Assembly (NCBI RefSeq): GCF_023657445.1
Contig: NZ_JAGTWY010000001.1
Span: forward strand, 3,720,001-3,784,000
DNA: 64,000 nucleotides
DNA from: Marinobacter sediminum
GTDB lineage: Bacteria; Pseudomonadota; Gammaproteobacteria; Pseudomonadales; Oleiphilaceae
Direction: 5' to 3'
Position 1 is the first letter of the stretch. Every line of letters begins with the position of its first letter. The notes under the pieces are model-generated. The model was not told where the DNA came from. It worked only from the letters and a program-made list of their open reading frames with translations, and did not search any database. Both the position numbers and the translations under genes were made by a program. Positions 27,438-37,082 of this stretch are shown piece by piece.

Positions 27438-30227
27438 GTGAAGGTCACCCTTCCGACTCTACTATTCTGTCTGTTGGCTTTTTTTCAAGCCCCGCTGAGG
27501 GCCGATCCCCCCCAGTCATCTCCGGCTCCGATTCTTGGTAGTGGAGAATTGACGTGGCTTGCACAGCAGGAACGGTTCCGCGTGGGGGTGCAGGTTGGCC
27601 AGGTACCGCTCATATTTGATACCGGTGACGGTACTCTGGCGGGCACCTATATCGATTATCTCGCGCGCCTCTCAGACAAACTGGGCGTCCCTGTAGAGCC
27701 GGTGAAACTGGGTAGTGAGGCCGGGCAATCAGAGCCTGCGCCGGAAGCCATGCTTACCACCCGCATGCCCGGAGCGCGGGTGACTCCGGGCAAACGTTAT
27801 ACCGAACCCTTGATGTCGCTGACGTATGGTTTGTTTGTCAGCGCGGGTGATGCCGCGATCCGGTCGTTATCCGACCTCGAAGGCGGAAGCATTGCGGTCG
27901 TTAAAGAGGACCCCAATCAATTTCCCATGCTGGAACCGGTCGAGAGTTTTACACCGGTGCCAGTAGACAGCTTTGGCGAAGCAGTGAGCAGTGTGCTCTC
28001 GGGTCAGGCCGATGCCTTCCTGGGACCGGTGCCTGTCGTTTCCGATTACCTGCAGTCAGCCATGATAAAGGGTATCGGACTCTCGGTTTTGCTGGACCAG
28101 AAGACCGTGGACGTTGTCCTGCAGGTCGACGTTGATAATGACCTCCTTTACCGCGTGATGGACAAGGCGGTGGCGTCGATCAGTCACAATGAGCACCGCG
28201 TAATACGGCAATCCTGGCTTAAGGCAGACCTGCCGGCACTTGAACGCAGCGGGCTGGAACTGTCCTCATCTGATCTGGATTGGCTCAAGCGGCACCCGAA
28301 CCTGCGTGTCGCCTTTCGTTCCGACTGGCCTCCTTTTGAATATGCCCAGGACGGTCGACCCACGGGGCTGGCGCCGGATCTGATTACCCGCCTGGAATCG
28401 CAGCTCGAGGTCCGCTTTAACAGAACGATTCTGAAAGACCGGATCGAAGCTGAGGGGCAGTTAAAGGCAGGTGAGGTTGATATTCTTCCGGGGTTGTCAC
28501 GGACTCCGCGAACAGAAAATGATTTTCTCTTCACCCGAGCCTACCTGACTGTGCCCATCGCGCTCGCAATTCGGGATGACGGTCGCTTTATCGGTGACCT
28601 GAGAGAGTTGCGCACCGAGAAGGTTGGCGTTGTCAATCGCCATGCCGCCCACGATTACCTTCTGATTAACCACCCGAATCTGGACCTCTATCCTGTGGAC
28701 ACTGTCGAGGAGGGGCTGCTGGCCCTGTCCAACGGTGACCTTGACGTGATGGTGACTCACATTCCCGCTGTCAGCTATACCGTGGCGCGGCTGGGGCTGT
28801 CGAATTTGCGAATCACCAGTATTACACCGTACCAATATGACCTGAGACTCGCGGTGCGGAAGGATAACCCGGAGTTGCACCGGATTCTGAACAAGGCATT
28901 GAGTAGTCTGGATGCAACCGAGACCGAAGCCATCTACAACCGCTGGATCCACCTGGATATCGAGCAGGAAACCGACTACACAGTGGTGCGCCGGGTAGTA
29001 CTGATCGCCATTCTGGTTGTGCTCATCTTCCTGTACTGGAACCGTAAGTTGTCACGGGAAGTGGATGAACGTATCCGTTCTGAAAATGCCCTGCGTCGGA
29101 GTGAGGACGAACTGCGGGCTGCCAAGCTGGAAGCGGAGCGCCTGGCCCGGGGGGCTGAAACCGCAAATCTGGCAAAGAGTGAATTCCTTGCCAACATGTC
29201 CCATGAAATACGGACACCGATGAATGCGGTGATCGGTTACAGCGACTTGCTAAGCAAGAGTGTTACTGACCCGCAGCAGCGCACCTATCTGGATGCGATC
29301 CGCGCGGGCAGCCGAAGTTTGCTTATGCTGATCAACGACATTCTGGATCTTTCCCGGATCGAGGCCGGGAAAATGCGTCTGGACTACTCCGCTGTTTCCG
29401 TTCGCCGGGTGCTTGACGACGTGCGCCACATCTTCGACCTGAGGGCCAGGGAGCAGGAGATATCACTGGAGGTGAGCGTCGATTCGAAAATGCCGGCTGC
29501 GATGATGCTCGATGAAACCCGTTTACGGCAGGTATTGTTCAATCTCGTGGGTAATGCGATCAAGTTTACCCATCAAGGCGGGGTAACCGTCAGGGCGACA
29601 GCCACTCCCCTGAAATCCCGGGAAGGCGATAAAGGTAGCCGTGGGGACAATGCTGACCGTCAGCATTACCAGCTCCTCGTAACCGTTAAGGATACCGGAA
29701 TTGGTATTCCTCCTGATCAGCGTGAACGCATCTTTGATGCCTTTGAGCAACAGGAAGGCCAGAATACCCGTCGTTATGGCGGTACCGGCCTTGGCCTTGC
29801 GATCAGTCGAAAACTGGCCCGGATGATGGGAGGAGAGCTGGAATTGGAAAGTGAACCCGGGGCGGGGTCAGTGTTTACCGTCGTATTGCCTGACGTGGAG
29901 GCGACCGGGGAGCGGGCCGAGTATGAAGGCGAGCCGAAAGAGGCCGATAGACTGCTGGCACAGACCCTGAGCATGCAGGAGCGTGGCTGGCTGCGTGAGC
30001 AACTGGCGTCTGACTTTGGCAGTGAATGGAAAACAGTGCGGGAAAGCGGCGACCCGGAGCAGATGAAAGACTTCGCCCGGCGAGTGCTGGCCTGGGGAAC
30101 GCGATATCGCTCCGGCTCAGTCACTCGTTACGGTGAGAAATTACTGGCGGACGTTGAGGCGTTCAACCTTGATGCGGTCAACAGTGCGCTGGAAGCTTTC
30201 CCCAAACTGTTGGGACGTCAGGACTAG
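27438..30227 (+). CDS. BvgS-like sensor kinase with two periplasmic binding domains
   Basis: 929-residue inner-membrane histidine kinase. A signal peptide (1-22, ending PLRA) is followed by two tandem solute-binding (SBP_bac_3/Venus flytrap) domains at about 35-265 and 280-510, a membrane helix near 518-537, a coiled linker, HisKA with [11 protein letters not shown] (His 589), and HATPase_c with [10 protein letters not shown] near 700, DTGIGIP and GTGLGLAIS. The last 95 residues form a helical region without receiver or usable Hpt histidine. The start is GTG 27438. Unlike BvgS/EvgS it lacks receiver and phosphotransfer modules, and no response regulator gene is adjacent. The ligand cannot be told; this domain type often senses amino acids or small acids. 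Confidence 0.85.
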   Translation: MKVTLPTLLFCLLAFFQAPLRADPPQSSPAPILGSGELTWLAQQERFRVGVQVGQVPLIFDTGDGTLAGTYIDYLARLSDKLGVPVEPVKLGSEAGQSEPAPEAMLTTRMPGARVTPGKRYTEPLMSLTYGLFVSAGDAAIRSLSDLEGGSIAVVKEDPNQFPMLEPVESFTPVPVDSFGEAVSSVLSGQADAFLGPVPVVSDYLQSAMIKGIGLSVLLDQKTVDVVLQVDVDNDLLYRVMDKAVASISHNEHRVIRQSWLKADLPALERSGLELSSSDLDWLKRHPNLRVAFRSDWPPFEYAQDGRPTGLAPDLITRLESQLEVRFNRTILKDRIEAEGQLKAGEVDILPGLSRTPRTENDFLFTRAYLTVPIALAIRDDGRFIGDLRELRTEKVGVVNRHAAHDYLLINHPNLDLYPVDTVEEGLLALSNGDLDVMVTHIPAVSYTVARLGLSNLRITSITPYQYDLRLAVRKDNPELHRILNKALSSLDATETEAIYNRWIHLDIEQETDYTVVRRVVLIAILVVLIFLYWNRKLSREVDERIRSENALRRSEDELRAAKLEAERLARGAETANLAKSEFLANMSHEIRTPMNAVIGYSDLLSKSVTDPQQRTYLDAIRAGSRSLLMLINDILDLSRIEAGKMRLDYSAVSVRRVLDDVRHIFDLRAREQEISLEVSVDSKMPAAMMLDETRLRQVLFNLVGNAIKFTHQGGVTVRATATPLKSREGDKGSRGDNADRQHYQLLVTVKDTGIGIPPDQRERIFDAFEQQEGQNTRRYGGTGLGLAISRKLARMMGGELELESEPGAGSVFTVVLPDVEATGERAEYEGEPKEADRLLAQTLSMQERGWLREQLASDFGSEWKTVRESGDPEQMKDFARRVLAWGTRYRSGSVTRYGEKLLADVEAFNLDAVNSALEAFPKLLGRQD

Positions 30228-30237
30228 GGGGGCAGGC

Positions 30238-30603
30238 TTAAAGGCAGTCGAACTGCGATCGGCGATCAAAGGCTACGGACACCATGTCGTAGCCGGAGTC
30301 AGAGAGGTGGCGCACCAGCTCGTGATCTTTCAGGAGTGTCATGCAGACCTTGTGGACGCTGGCCTGCAGTTGTTCGACCGGAGGCTGTCGTGCATCAAAG
30401 CGGAAGTCTACAATCAGATACTTGCGGTCCACGACTGAGGTAACCGGAATGTCTTCACGCTCAACGCTCTGGTATCCAATATAGGTCGCCTGTCCCTGCG
30501 GGAAAACCTGGCTCATCAGGATGTCCAGGTTTTCTGCCTGGGCACCCGAAGCCGAAAGCAAGAGCGATGCGACAGCGATGCGAATGGAAGACTGGATGCT
30601 CAT
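30238..30603 (-). CDS. Uncharacterised periplasmic protein
   Basis: Not recognised. 121 residues with a clear signal peptide (MSIQSSIRIAVASLLLSASG, cleavage after AQA). The mature part is small and mixed, with two cysteines (KVCMTLL near 93 and the penultimate residue), which could form a disulfide. ATG 30603 is chosen because GGGAG lies 9 bases upstream; the open frame continues far into the intergenic region without coding character. It ends tail-to-tail with the sensor kinase gene, 10 bases away. Confidence 0.7.
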   Translation of the reverse strand: MSIQSSIRIAVASLLLSASGAQAENLDILMSQVFPQGQATYIGYQSVEREDIPVTSVVDRKYLIVDFRFDARQPPVEQLQASVHKVCMTLLKDHELVRHLSDSGYDMVSVAFDRRSQFDCL

Positions 30604-30820
30604 GAAGGCCACTCCCTGGTGACGTCCCGGACTCAATGTAACGAAATGTAATCTTAGGTTACCGTTGATTATCGCAGAGTCTCTCGGATTTTGCGTGATG
30701 TCGGACACGGATTTTTCAATTGTTTGCAGTTCTGATGAGTTGACGACTATGCCCTGGGGCTGCCGGAGAGCGCCTCCATCAACTATCATATGATTAAAAC
30801 CGTCAGTAGGAGGATGGCCC

Positions 30821-31429
30821 ATGTTTCAGCTTGTCTTTAAGGGAGAGTGTGCGCCCGGCACGGATCTGGAAGCTGCACGCAATAATGCCCGGACCCTGTT
30901 CAAGGCCAGTATTGAACAGGTGGATCGAATGTTTAGCGGCCAGCCGGTTGTTATTCGAAATAAGCTGGAAGAGGCTCAGGCCGAGAAATATCGGGCCGTG
31001 CTGAAAAAACATGGCATGCTGGCCTATGTCCAGCCCATGCCGGGCGCTTCTGCTGGTGCCGGAGCATCCGCCCCGCAACAGCCATCCCGGAAACCGGCCT
31101 CAGTGCCTGTAGCGGAGCCACAGCCTGAGAAGGCTGCCGCAGCACCGTCTCGAGGTCAGGAGCCCAGGACCGAGCCTGGAGATCGTTTGCAGGTCGCCGG
31201 TGAGAAGGTGGACGACATCCTCTCGGGATCCAGTCTCAGTCTCGATCCGGTGGGAGTGACTCTGGTTGAACATACCGATGTCGACGCGCCCATGTTCCAG
31301 CATCTTGATGACTGGACGCTGGCGCCGGCCGGCAGTGATCTGGGTGTTGAGCGGGATCTGCCGCCACCGATGGTGCCGGATGTATCTCACCTTTCCCTGG
31401 CGGACGACGATTCATCCGGCAGGAAATAA
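30821..31429 (+). CDS. Uncharacterised protein with small N-terminal domain and acidic tail
   Basis: Not recognised by name. 202 residues: an N-terminal domain of about 70 (MFQLVFKGECAPGTDLE, then LFKASIEQVDRMFSGQPVVI and a helix EEAQAEKYRAVLKKHG) that looks like the small beta-alpha-beta module seen at the front of some bacterial membrane proteins; an Ala/Pro-rich linker (70-115); and a C-terminal segment with LAPAGSDL and an acidic end. No signal or membrane segment. The ribosome binding site TAGGAGG is excellent. It ends 30 bases before the phospholipase gene and may share its transcript. Confidence 0.75.
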   Translation: MFQLVFKGECAPGTDLEAARNNARTLFKASIEQVDRMFSGQPVVIRNKLEEAQAEKYRAVLKKHGMLAYVQPMPGASAGAGASAPQQPSRKPASVPVAEPQPEKAAAAPSRGQEPRTEPGDRLQVAGEKVDDILSGSSLSLDPVGVTLVEHTDVDAPMFQHLDDWTLAPAGSDLGVERDLPPPMVPDVSHLSLADDDSSGRK

Positions 31430-31459
31430 TCCCGTTCACACTACAAGGATTCGGCCTGC

Positions 31460-33655
31460 TTGAAACCTGTCCTCCTTTTTCTCATCCTGGCGGGATTGCT
31501 GGGGGTGGCGCCTGTTTTCGCCGCGGAGCGGCCGAAAGTTGGTCTGGTCCTCAGTGGTGGCGGAGCCAAGGGTATGGCCCACGTCGGCGTTATCCGCGTC
31601 CTTGAGGAAATGAACATTCCGGTGGACGTGGTGGTGGGCACCAGTGCCGGCTCTGCCGTCGGAGCGCTCTACGCATCCGGCATGCCGGTCAGTGAAATAG
31701 AACGCCGATTTATCGAGATGGACTGGCTATCCAGCTTCCGGGATGACCCGGGCAGGGTTTATAAGCCAGTCCGTCGCAAGCAGAACGAGTGGCGCTTCCC
31801 GGTCATTCCCGGTATTGGCGTCCGCTCTGATGGTTTGCATGTGGGTGGCGGCATCATTGCCGGCCAGAACCTCGGCTTTATTCTTAACGAGCTCACGCAT
31901 AACGCTGCCCTGGTGGAGGACTTTGATCGTCTCGCCGTGCCGTTCCGGGCAGTAGCGACCGATCTTGAAACCGGTGAGCCGGTGGTAATGGGCACGGGCA
32001 ATCTCGCTGAAGCGATTCGTGCCAGCATGAGTATTCCAGGGGTTTATGCCCCGGTTGAGCGAGACGGCCACTTGCTGGTGGATGGCGGCGTCGCGAACAA
32101 TCTGCCCGTTAGTGTGGCCCGTGAGATGGGTGCCGATATCATCATCGCTGTTGATATTACCGATTCGCTGCTGGAAACCGATGAGCTGAGGGAAGCGTTC
32201 TCTGTTGTGGGTCAACTGACCACGATCATGACCCGACGCAATACGGAGGTGCAGTTGGGTTTGCTCGGGGATGAGGATGTGCTGATCCGTCCCGATCTTG
32301 AGGGCTACAGTTCCGCAGATTTCTACAATGCCGCGGCATTGTTCGAGCTGGGCGCTACCGCCGCCCGGAATCACGCCACGGAGCTGAGCCAGTTGGCGGT
32401 CTCCCGAACGGCGTGGACGGGCTACAAAGCGGCAATGGCGTCGCGTAACTATACTGTCGGCCCGATTGCGCGCATAGAAATTGATCAGGGCAGTAAGCTG
32501 GCGAGCGAGTTTCTGCGTGAGCGGATACAGCAGCAACCTGGTGCGCCACTCGATGTCGAAGTGCTTGAGGCTGATCTCAAGCGAATTTATGGTCTTGGTT
32601 ACTATGAGACTGTGTCCTATTCGCTTTCACCCTCGCAAGATGAAACGGTGCTGATCATTCGGGTCCAGGAAAAAAGCTGGGGACCCAATTATCTGTCTTT
32701 TGGCCTCAACTACGAAGATAACTTCGATGGTGAAACCCGTTTCAACATTGCTTCATCCCTACGGATGACCGAGCTCAACGCGCTTGGTGGTGAATGGCAG
32801 ACCGGTATTCAGCTGGGTACCGAACCCTGGGTCCGGACCCAGTGGTACCAGCCATTGGACTATGGCTACCAGAGGTTCATGGTAATCGGTAGCGAGTACA
32901 GTCGGGATACATTCAGTGTTTACGACGGTGGCGAAACCCGTATTTCCGAGGTAGATGTAACCTTTCGCAAGGCGGATCTCGCACTTGGTATTGAACTGGG
33001 CAGCGTTGCCGAGGTTCGTCTCAAATACACCCGGGGTTATGCCACAGTCGAGGAGCAGGTTGGGCCACCGGTGGCGCCTGACGATTCCATCCATCAAGGG
33101 GGCTTGGCTCTCCAGTTGGTGCACGATTCACTGGATGATGCTTTTTTCCCGCGGCAAGGGGCTTTTTGGGGATTGCGGGGGCGACTGGAACGCGAAGACC
33201 TCGGTTCTGACCGTCACTTTGATTCAATCACCGGTATGGCGCTGGGAACCCGAACGTGGCAGGGCTTTAATATGACCGGTTTGCTTTATGCCGATGCGGT
33301 AACCCGGGGTGAGCCAGGTATTGAAAATGCGGTTCGTCTCGGGGGATTCCGGCGTTTGTCTGCCTTCGCGCCGGGGCAGATTACGGGGGACAACGCATTA
33401 ATGGGAGCGGTGTATGCCAGTCAGGCCTTTGGTGGGCCGCTGGTTCCGTGGTTCGCGGGGATGGGCCTGGAAGTGGGTAATGCGTGGGATTCTCTGGACC
33501 AGGCAAGCTGGAACAGCTCGGTCCGGTCCTGGAGTGTATTCGCAGGTGTTGATACCTTCCTGGGCCCGGTACAGGTAGCGACTGCCTACAATAACAAAGA
33601 CAATTGGACGGCTTACCTGAATATAGGGTTCTCATTCACCCAGCTGTTTTACTGA
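31460..33655 (+). CDS. plpD: PlpD-type patatin phospholipase with outer-membrane barrel
   Basis: Type Vd-like autotransporter: a secreted lipase joined to its own outer-membrane barrel. 731 residues with signal peptide (1-22, VFAA), patatin domain (about 25-310) with oxyanion motif SGGGAKG, nucleophile GTSAG (Ser 62) and DGG catalytic aspartate (Asp 208), a POTRA-like segment (about 330-395) and a 16-strand-type barrel to the C-terminal aromatic FTQLFY. Length matches P. aeruginosa PlpD (728). The start is TTG 31460 with AAGGAT about 10 bases upstream; no ATG is near. The enzyme likely acts on phospholipids. Confidence 0.88.
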   Translation: MKPVLLFLILAGLLGVAPVFAAERPKVGLVLSGGGAKGMAHVGVIRVLEEMNIPVDVVVGTSAGSAVGALYASGMPVSEIERRFIEMDWLSSFRDDPGRVYKPVRRKQNEWRFPVIPGIGVRSDGLHVGGGIIAGQNLGFILNELTHNAALVEDFDRLAVPFRAVATDLETGEPVVMGTGNLAEAIRASMSIPGVYAPVERDGHLLVDGGVANNLPVSVAREMGADIIIAVDITDSLLETDELREAFSVVGQLTTIMTRRNTEVQLGLLGDEDVLIRPDLEGYSSADFYNAAALFELGATAARNHATELSQLAVSRTAWTGYKAAMASRNYTVGPIARIEIDQGSKLASEFLRERIQQQPGAPLDVEVLEADLKRIYGLGYYETVSYSLSPSQDETVLIIRVQEKSWGPNYLSFGLNYEDNFDGETRFNIASSLRMTELNALGGEWQTGIQLGTEPWVRTQWYQPLDYGYQRFMVIGSEYSRDTFSVYDGGETRISEVDVTFRKADLALGIELGSVAEVRLKYTRGYATVEEQVGPPVAPDDSIHQGGLALQLVHDSLDDAFFPRQGAFWGLRGRLEREDLGSDRHFDSITGMALGTRTWQGFNMTGLLYADAVTRGEPGIENAVRLGGFRRLSAFAPGQITGDNALMGAVYASQAFGGPLVPWFAGMGLEVGNAWDSLDQASWNSSVRSWSVFAGVDTFLGPVQVATAYNNKDNWTAYLNIGFSFTQLFY

Positions 33656-33665
33656 CACTTCAGGC

Positions 33666-34337
33666 TCAGGTTCGAGTGCCTGAATCCATGGCGTTCAGAA
33701 CCTGCTGACATTGCTGCAGTGCATACCGGTGCAGTATGTCGGCGAGTCGCTTCTCGTCACGGTCCTTGATGGCCTGTATGGATTCCCGCATGTGCGCCAG
33801 GTTGTCTTCAAGAATCTGATTGCCGCCCCTCTGGAAGGCGACAAAGGCGCAACGCTTGGCGGAAGGCCAGAGGTCGTCAATGGCTGAGGTAATGAAGTAG
33901 TTGTCTGCGTAAGCGATGGACGCCTGGGTGTATTCAATGCCCAGTTCCAGGAAGGCCATCAGGTCATTTTTCTCGAAACAGGCACTCATCCGGTCATACA
34001 GTGATTCCAGCCGCTCCATATCGGCGGGCTGCCATAACTGCACGAGCTTGCGGCCGGTGTGGGTCAGATAGAGTTCCAGGGTTTCATAAAGGCTGCGGAC
34101 GAAGTATTCATCGAGCGGGGTCACGAACGCACCCTTGCGGGGTACGTTGCGAACCAGGTGCCGCTTTTCCAGTAGCAGTAAACCTTCACGAATCGAGCCA
34201 TGACTGACGTCCATCTGTTTGGCCATGGCACCCTCATAGATGCGCTCACCCGAGCGGATCTGGCCAAAGGCAATCAGGTTCTCAATGTGGCGAGCAACCT
34301 GTTCTGTCAGGGTTTCTCTGGGCTTGAACGCATTCAT
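33666..34337 (-). CDS. GntR/FadR-family transcriptional regulator
   Basis: 223 residues: winged helix at about 1-75 (QVARHIENLIAFGQIRSGERIYEG and DVSHGSIREGLLLLEKRHLV) and a helical FCD ligand-binding domain (about 85-215). FCD proteins bind small carboxylates, often with a metal held by histidines; candidates here are limited (HTGRKL near 92 and a C-terminal HRYALQQ), so ligand type is unclear. It is tail-to-tail with plpD (10 bases between stops) and follows cls on the same strand after 78 bases. The upstream region has repeated GCATACT boxes that may be its own operator. Confidence 0.85.
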   Translation of the reverse strand: MNAFKPRETLTEQVARHIENLIAFGQIRSGERIYEGAMAKQMDVSHGSIREGLLLLEKRHLVRNVPRKGAFVTPLDEYFVRSLYETLELYLTHTGRKLVQLWQPADMERLESLYDRMSACFEKNDLMAFLELGIEYTQASIAYADNYFITSAIDDLWPSAKRCAFVAFQRGGNQILEDNLAHMRESIQAIKDRDEKRLADILHRYALQQCQQVLNAMDSGTRT

Positions 34338-34341
34338 GTTT

Positions 34342-34383
34342 GTATGTCGCTACTGCATACTGGCCGGTTTGTGAAAGCATACT
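34342..34383. promoter_or_regulatory. Repeated GCATACT boxes before the GntR gene
   Basis: GCATACT occurs at 34355-34361 and 34377-34383, exactly 22 bases apart, two helical turns. GTATG at 34342-34346 forms an inverted partner (GTATG, 8 bases, GCATAC) to the first box. The position directly upstream of the regulator start fits autoregulation; inferred only. Confidence 0.35.
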
Positions 34384-34415
34384 CGCACATTCCTGCCCGC
34401 TGAAACCAGTGTCAG

Positions 34416-35852
34416 TCAGAGCAAGGGGGCGAGCAGGCGAACGGCACGGCAGCTCAGCCGGAACAGTATAGAGCGGTCCTGGTAGTCGCCTTCAGTCATC
34501 AGCCGGGAGCTGTCAAGATCTTCCTCCAGCATGGACTCCACACTGGTGACGAAGTGTGGCGCAGTACTGACAGCGGTAATCTCGAAATTGAGGCGCATTG
34601 AACGGTTGTCGAGATTGGCCGTGCCAACGGCGGCGTAGCGATTGTCTACCAGGACGACTTTCTGGTGCATGAATCCCGGCTGATACCGGTAGATCTGGAT
34701 GCCAGCCTTGCAGGCCTGAACCGTGTAGGAATACGCGGCGAGATTGATCAAAAGGCTGTCTGATTTTTCCGGGATGAGAATGCGTACGTCCACGCCCCGG
34801 AGCGCGGCCAGCTGCAGGGCGTTCATGATCTGTAGATCCGGCACGAAATAGGGAGAGGAAATCCATACGCGGCTTCGAGCATTGTTGATGCAGTTCAGGA
34901 AGAACAGCGCGCAGGTTTCACCGTCATCTGCCGGGCCAGTTGGCAGCATCAGGACTCTGTCATCTCCGGGCGTATTCTTCCGGGGCGCCCAGTCGAGCTC
35001 AGGACTGTCATTGCTGGCCCAGTTCCAGTCTTCGAGCCAGGTCAGTTGCAAGCCGGTCACCGCTGGCCCTTCGATACGGCAGTGGGTGTCTCGCCAGGGT
35101 TCCTGGTCCATAGCGATTCCCAGGTATTCGTCGCCCAGATTAATACCGCCGACAAATCCCACCTTGCCATCGCAGACCAGCAGTTTCCGGTGGTTACGGA
35201 AGTTGATCTGAAATCGCCGCCTGCGGATATTGCCATTACCAAACGATGCCACCCGGGCGCCCGCTGCAGACAACTGATTCAGATAGGTTCGAGGTAGCCA
35301 GACGCTGCCGATTTCATCATACAGAAACCATACCTCCACTCCCTGGGCCAGCTTGCGCTCAAGGATCGATTTGATGCGCTGGCCGACACGATCCGAGCGG
35401 ACAATATAAAACTCCATCAGTATGTAATTGGTGGCATCTTCCATTGCCTCGAACAGCGCATCAAAGGTTGCTTCTCCGTCCCGGAGCAGGGTGCAGCGAT
35501 TACCTTCAGTGAAGGGTTGGCGACCGAGCCTGCACAGTACTTGTAGCTCGTCGGAGAAGCGTTCCTTGTCGACCTCGGAAATAGACGTGGTTTGCTGCTC
35601 AAAATGGTTAAGGATATCGGTCAGCGCCTCGTCCCCCATCCGCCGCGCTTTGACATAGCCCCCGAACCGGTGCCGGCCGAATAGCAGGAACAGTGGGACG
35701 GCAAAGTAGGGCAGGCCCAACAGGCCGACGATCCAGGCAATGGCACCTTGGGCGGTACGGTAGGTGAGGAGAATGCGGAAAATACATGCCAGTGCTCCCA
35801 GGTAAAACAGGCCGAGGGCCACCGCCACCAGTGAAAGCTGATCGTTGATCAC
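34416..35852 (-). CDS. cls: Cardiolipin synthase
   Basis: Inner-membrane phospholipase D family enzyme making cardiolipin from two phosphatidylglycerols. 478 residues from GTG 35852: two membrane helices (about 3-30 and 36-60) and two HKD motifs, the first in NHRKLLVCDG (His 221, Lys 223, Asp 228) and the second in FMHQKVVLVDN near 400. A strong GGAGG lies 7 bases upstream of the GTG, which overlaps the stop of the AraC gene in a GTGA. ClsA-type by length and N-terminal helices. Direct coupling to a transcription regulator is unusual for cls. Confidence 0.93.
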   Translation of the reverse strand: MINDQLSLVAVALGLFYLGALACIFRILLTYRTAQGAIAWIVGLLGLPYFAVPLFLLFGRHRFGGYVKARRMGDEALTDILNHFEQQTTSISEVDKERFSDELQVLCRLGRQPFTEGNRCTLLRDGEATFDALFEAMEDATNYILMEFYIVRSDRVGQRIKSILERKLAQGVEVWFLYDEIGSVWLPRTYLNQLSAAGARVASFGNGNIRRRRFQINFRNHRKLLVCDGKVGFVGGINLGDEYLGIAMDQEPWRDTHCRIEGPAVTGLQLTWLEDWNWASNDSPELDWAPRKNTPGDDRVLMLPTGPADDGETCALFFLNCINNARSRVWISSPYFVPDLQIMNALQLAALRGVDVRILIPEKSDSLLINLAAYSYTVQACKAGIQIYRYQPGFMHQKVVLVDNRYAAVGTANLDNRSMRLNFEITAVSTAPHFVTSVESMLEEDLDSSRLMTEGDYQDRSILFRLSCRAVRLLAPLL

Positions 35853-36931
35853 GATTTTCCCTCCGTGGCATGGGAGGTTCTGCTGTCGTCTCCTTCCCGG
35901 GCAAAGTGCCTGTCCCGGTACTGGGCGGGTGCAGTGCCGGTCCATCGCTTAAAGGCCCGGCTGAACGCGCTCAGTTCTGAAAAGCCCAGAAGGAACGCTA
36001 TCTCGCCCAGTGCATACTGATCAGCCGCGACATAGCGCAGCGCCTTGTCCTTGCGTACCTGCTCGACCAGGTCGTGAAAACTGAGCCCTTCCTTTTTCAG
36101 CTTCCGGTAGAGGGTCTGTCGGCTCATGTGGCACTGTTTTGCCAGGCTATCCGCGTCGATCCGGTCGGTCGACAACTGCATGGAAATGAGACGGCGAATC
36201 TTGCGGCTGAACGCGCGGCGAGGCTGCAGTCGCGCAAGAACGGAGTTGACCTGTTTGAGCACAGCGGAATAGACATAGGGATTTCGTCGGGGAATGGGGT
36301 GGCTGAGATGGCGGCTAGGAAAGGCAAGGCGCGTTGTGTTACATCCGAACCGGACCGGGCCTCCCAGCAACTTTTCGTACTCCTCTGCATAGGTTGGGCG
36401 CGGGTGGGCGATTTCCGCCCATTCAGCCCTTATTGTCGGGTGAATGAAGTGGCGGGTCCGGCTCAGTGCTGTCGCAAGGGTGCGGTCCATGTCCTGACGA
36501 CAGTAATGATCCGGGCTGTCCGGCTGCCAGGCCAGGATAGCCTGTTCGCCAATCTGCTCGAAGCTGAGGATCACGGATTCGTTGATCAGCCGATGCAGTC
36601 GTACATATTGAGTGACCGCCTCTCCCAACGTGTCGCAATTGAAGAAAACATGCCCCACCAGGCCCATTCGCTCCGGATCCACCACCTGACCCGCATGCAA
36701 ACCAACACCGGGGTCTCCGGTTACCTGTTCTGCATACTCCCATAAACGGTAATGGGCATCAGCGGGCACCCGGCGATCGGGGTCAGTCAGAGCTGGCATG
36801 CCCAGCCCGATTATCTTCTCCACACGGGCCGGGTCCAGCACGCCCTGACGCTCAAGATAATGCACGAGAGCCAGGGTGCTGGAGGCTGCAACTAGCGGTG
36901 TTGTCGTGTTTTCTGGCTGATCCGGAGTCAC
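35849..36931 (-). CDS. AraC-family regulator (arabinose-binding-like N-terminus)
   Basis: About 360 residues from GTG 36931 (GGAA 8 bases upstream); the open frame reaches 37006 but that part overlaps the repeat boxes and lacks a ribosome binding site. Residues about 20-210 match the arabinose-binding-like domain of OruR-type regulators (ALVHYLERQGVLDPARVEK); the C-terminal 90 residues hold two helix-turn-helix units (SLAKQCHMSRQTLYRKLKKE and LGEIAFLLGFSELSAFSRAF). The stop overlaps the cls start. It faces a 30-codon gene across 150 bases with four phased TGTCA boxes. Ligand unknown. Confidence 0.85.
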   Translation of the reverse strand: MTPDQPENTTTPLVAASSTLALVHYLERQGVLDPARVEKIIGLGMPALTDPDRRVPADAHYRLWEYAEQVTGDPGVGLHAGQVVDPERMGLVGHVFFNCDTLGEAVTQYVRLHRLINESVILSFEQIGEQAILAWQPDSPDHYCRQDMDRTLATALSRTRHFIHPTIRAEWAEIAHPRPTYAEEYEKLLGGPVRFGCNTTRLAFPSRHLSHPIPRRNPYVYSAVLKQVNSVLARLQPRRAFSRKIRRLISMQLSTDRIDADSLAKQCHMSRQTLYRKLKKEGLSFHDLVEQVRKDKALRYVAADQYALGEIAFLLGFSELSAFSRAFKRWTGTAPAQYRDRHFAREGDDSRTSHATEGKS

Positions 36932-36957
36932 AGTATTGATTCCGATGGTTAACAAGC

Positions 36958-37016
36958 TGTCATGGAGACTGATACAAAATGTCAAGCCGATGAGACAACC
37001 TGTCAACAGTGTGTCA
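36958..37016. promoter_or_regulatory. Four helically phased TGTCA boxes
   Basis: TGTCA occurs at 36958, 36980, 37001 and 37012, with steps of 22, 21 and 11 bases, so all four lie on one face of the helix. The first two copies extend further (TGTCA-x-G-x2-GA... and a later ACAA). AraC-family dimers bind direct repeats about 21 bases apart, and this one lies between the AraC gene and the small gene it faces. The last box is followed 17 bases later by TAAGTT, a possible -10 for the small gene. Confidence 0.55.
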
Positions 37017-37082
37017 TGCCAATAACGATAGCATTAAGTTATCAGTTTGAAGCAATGGAAAGACCTTTTCAGGAGGTGTCTA

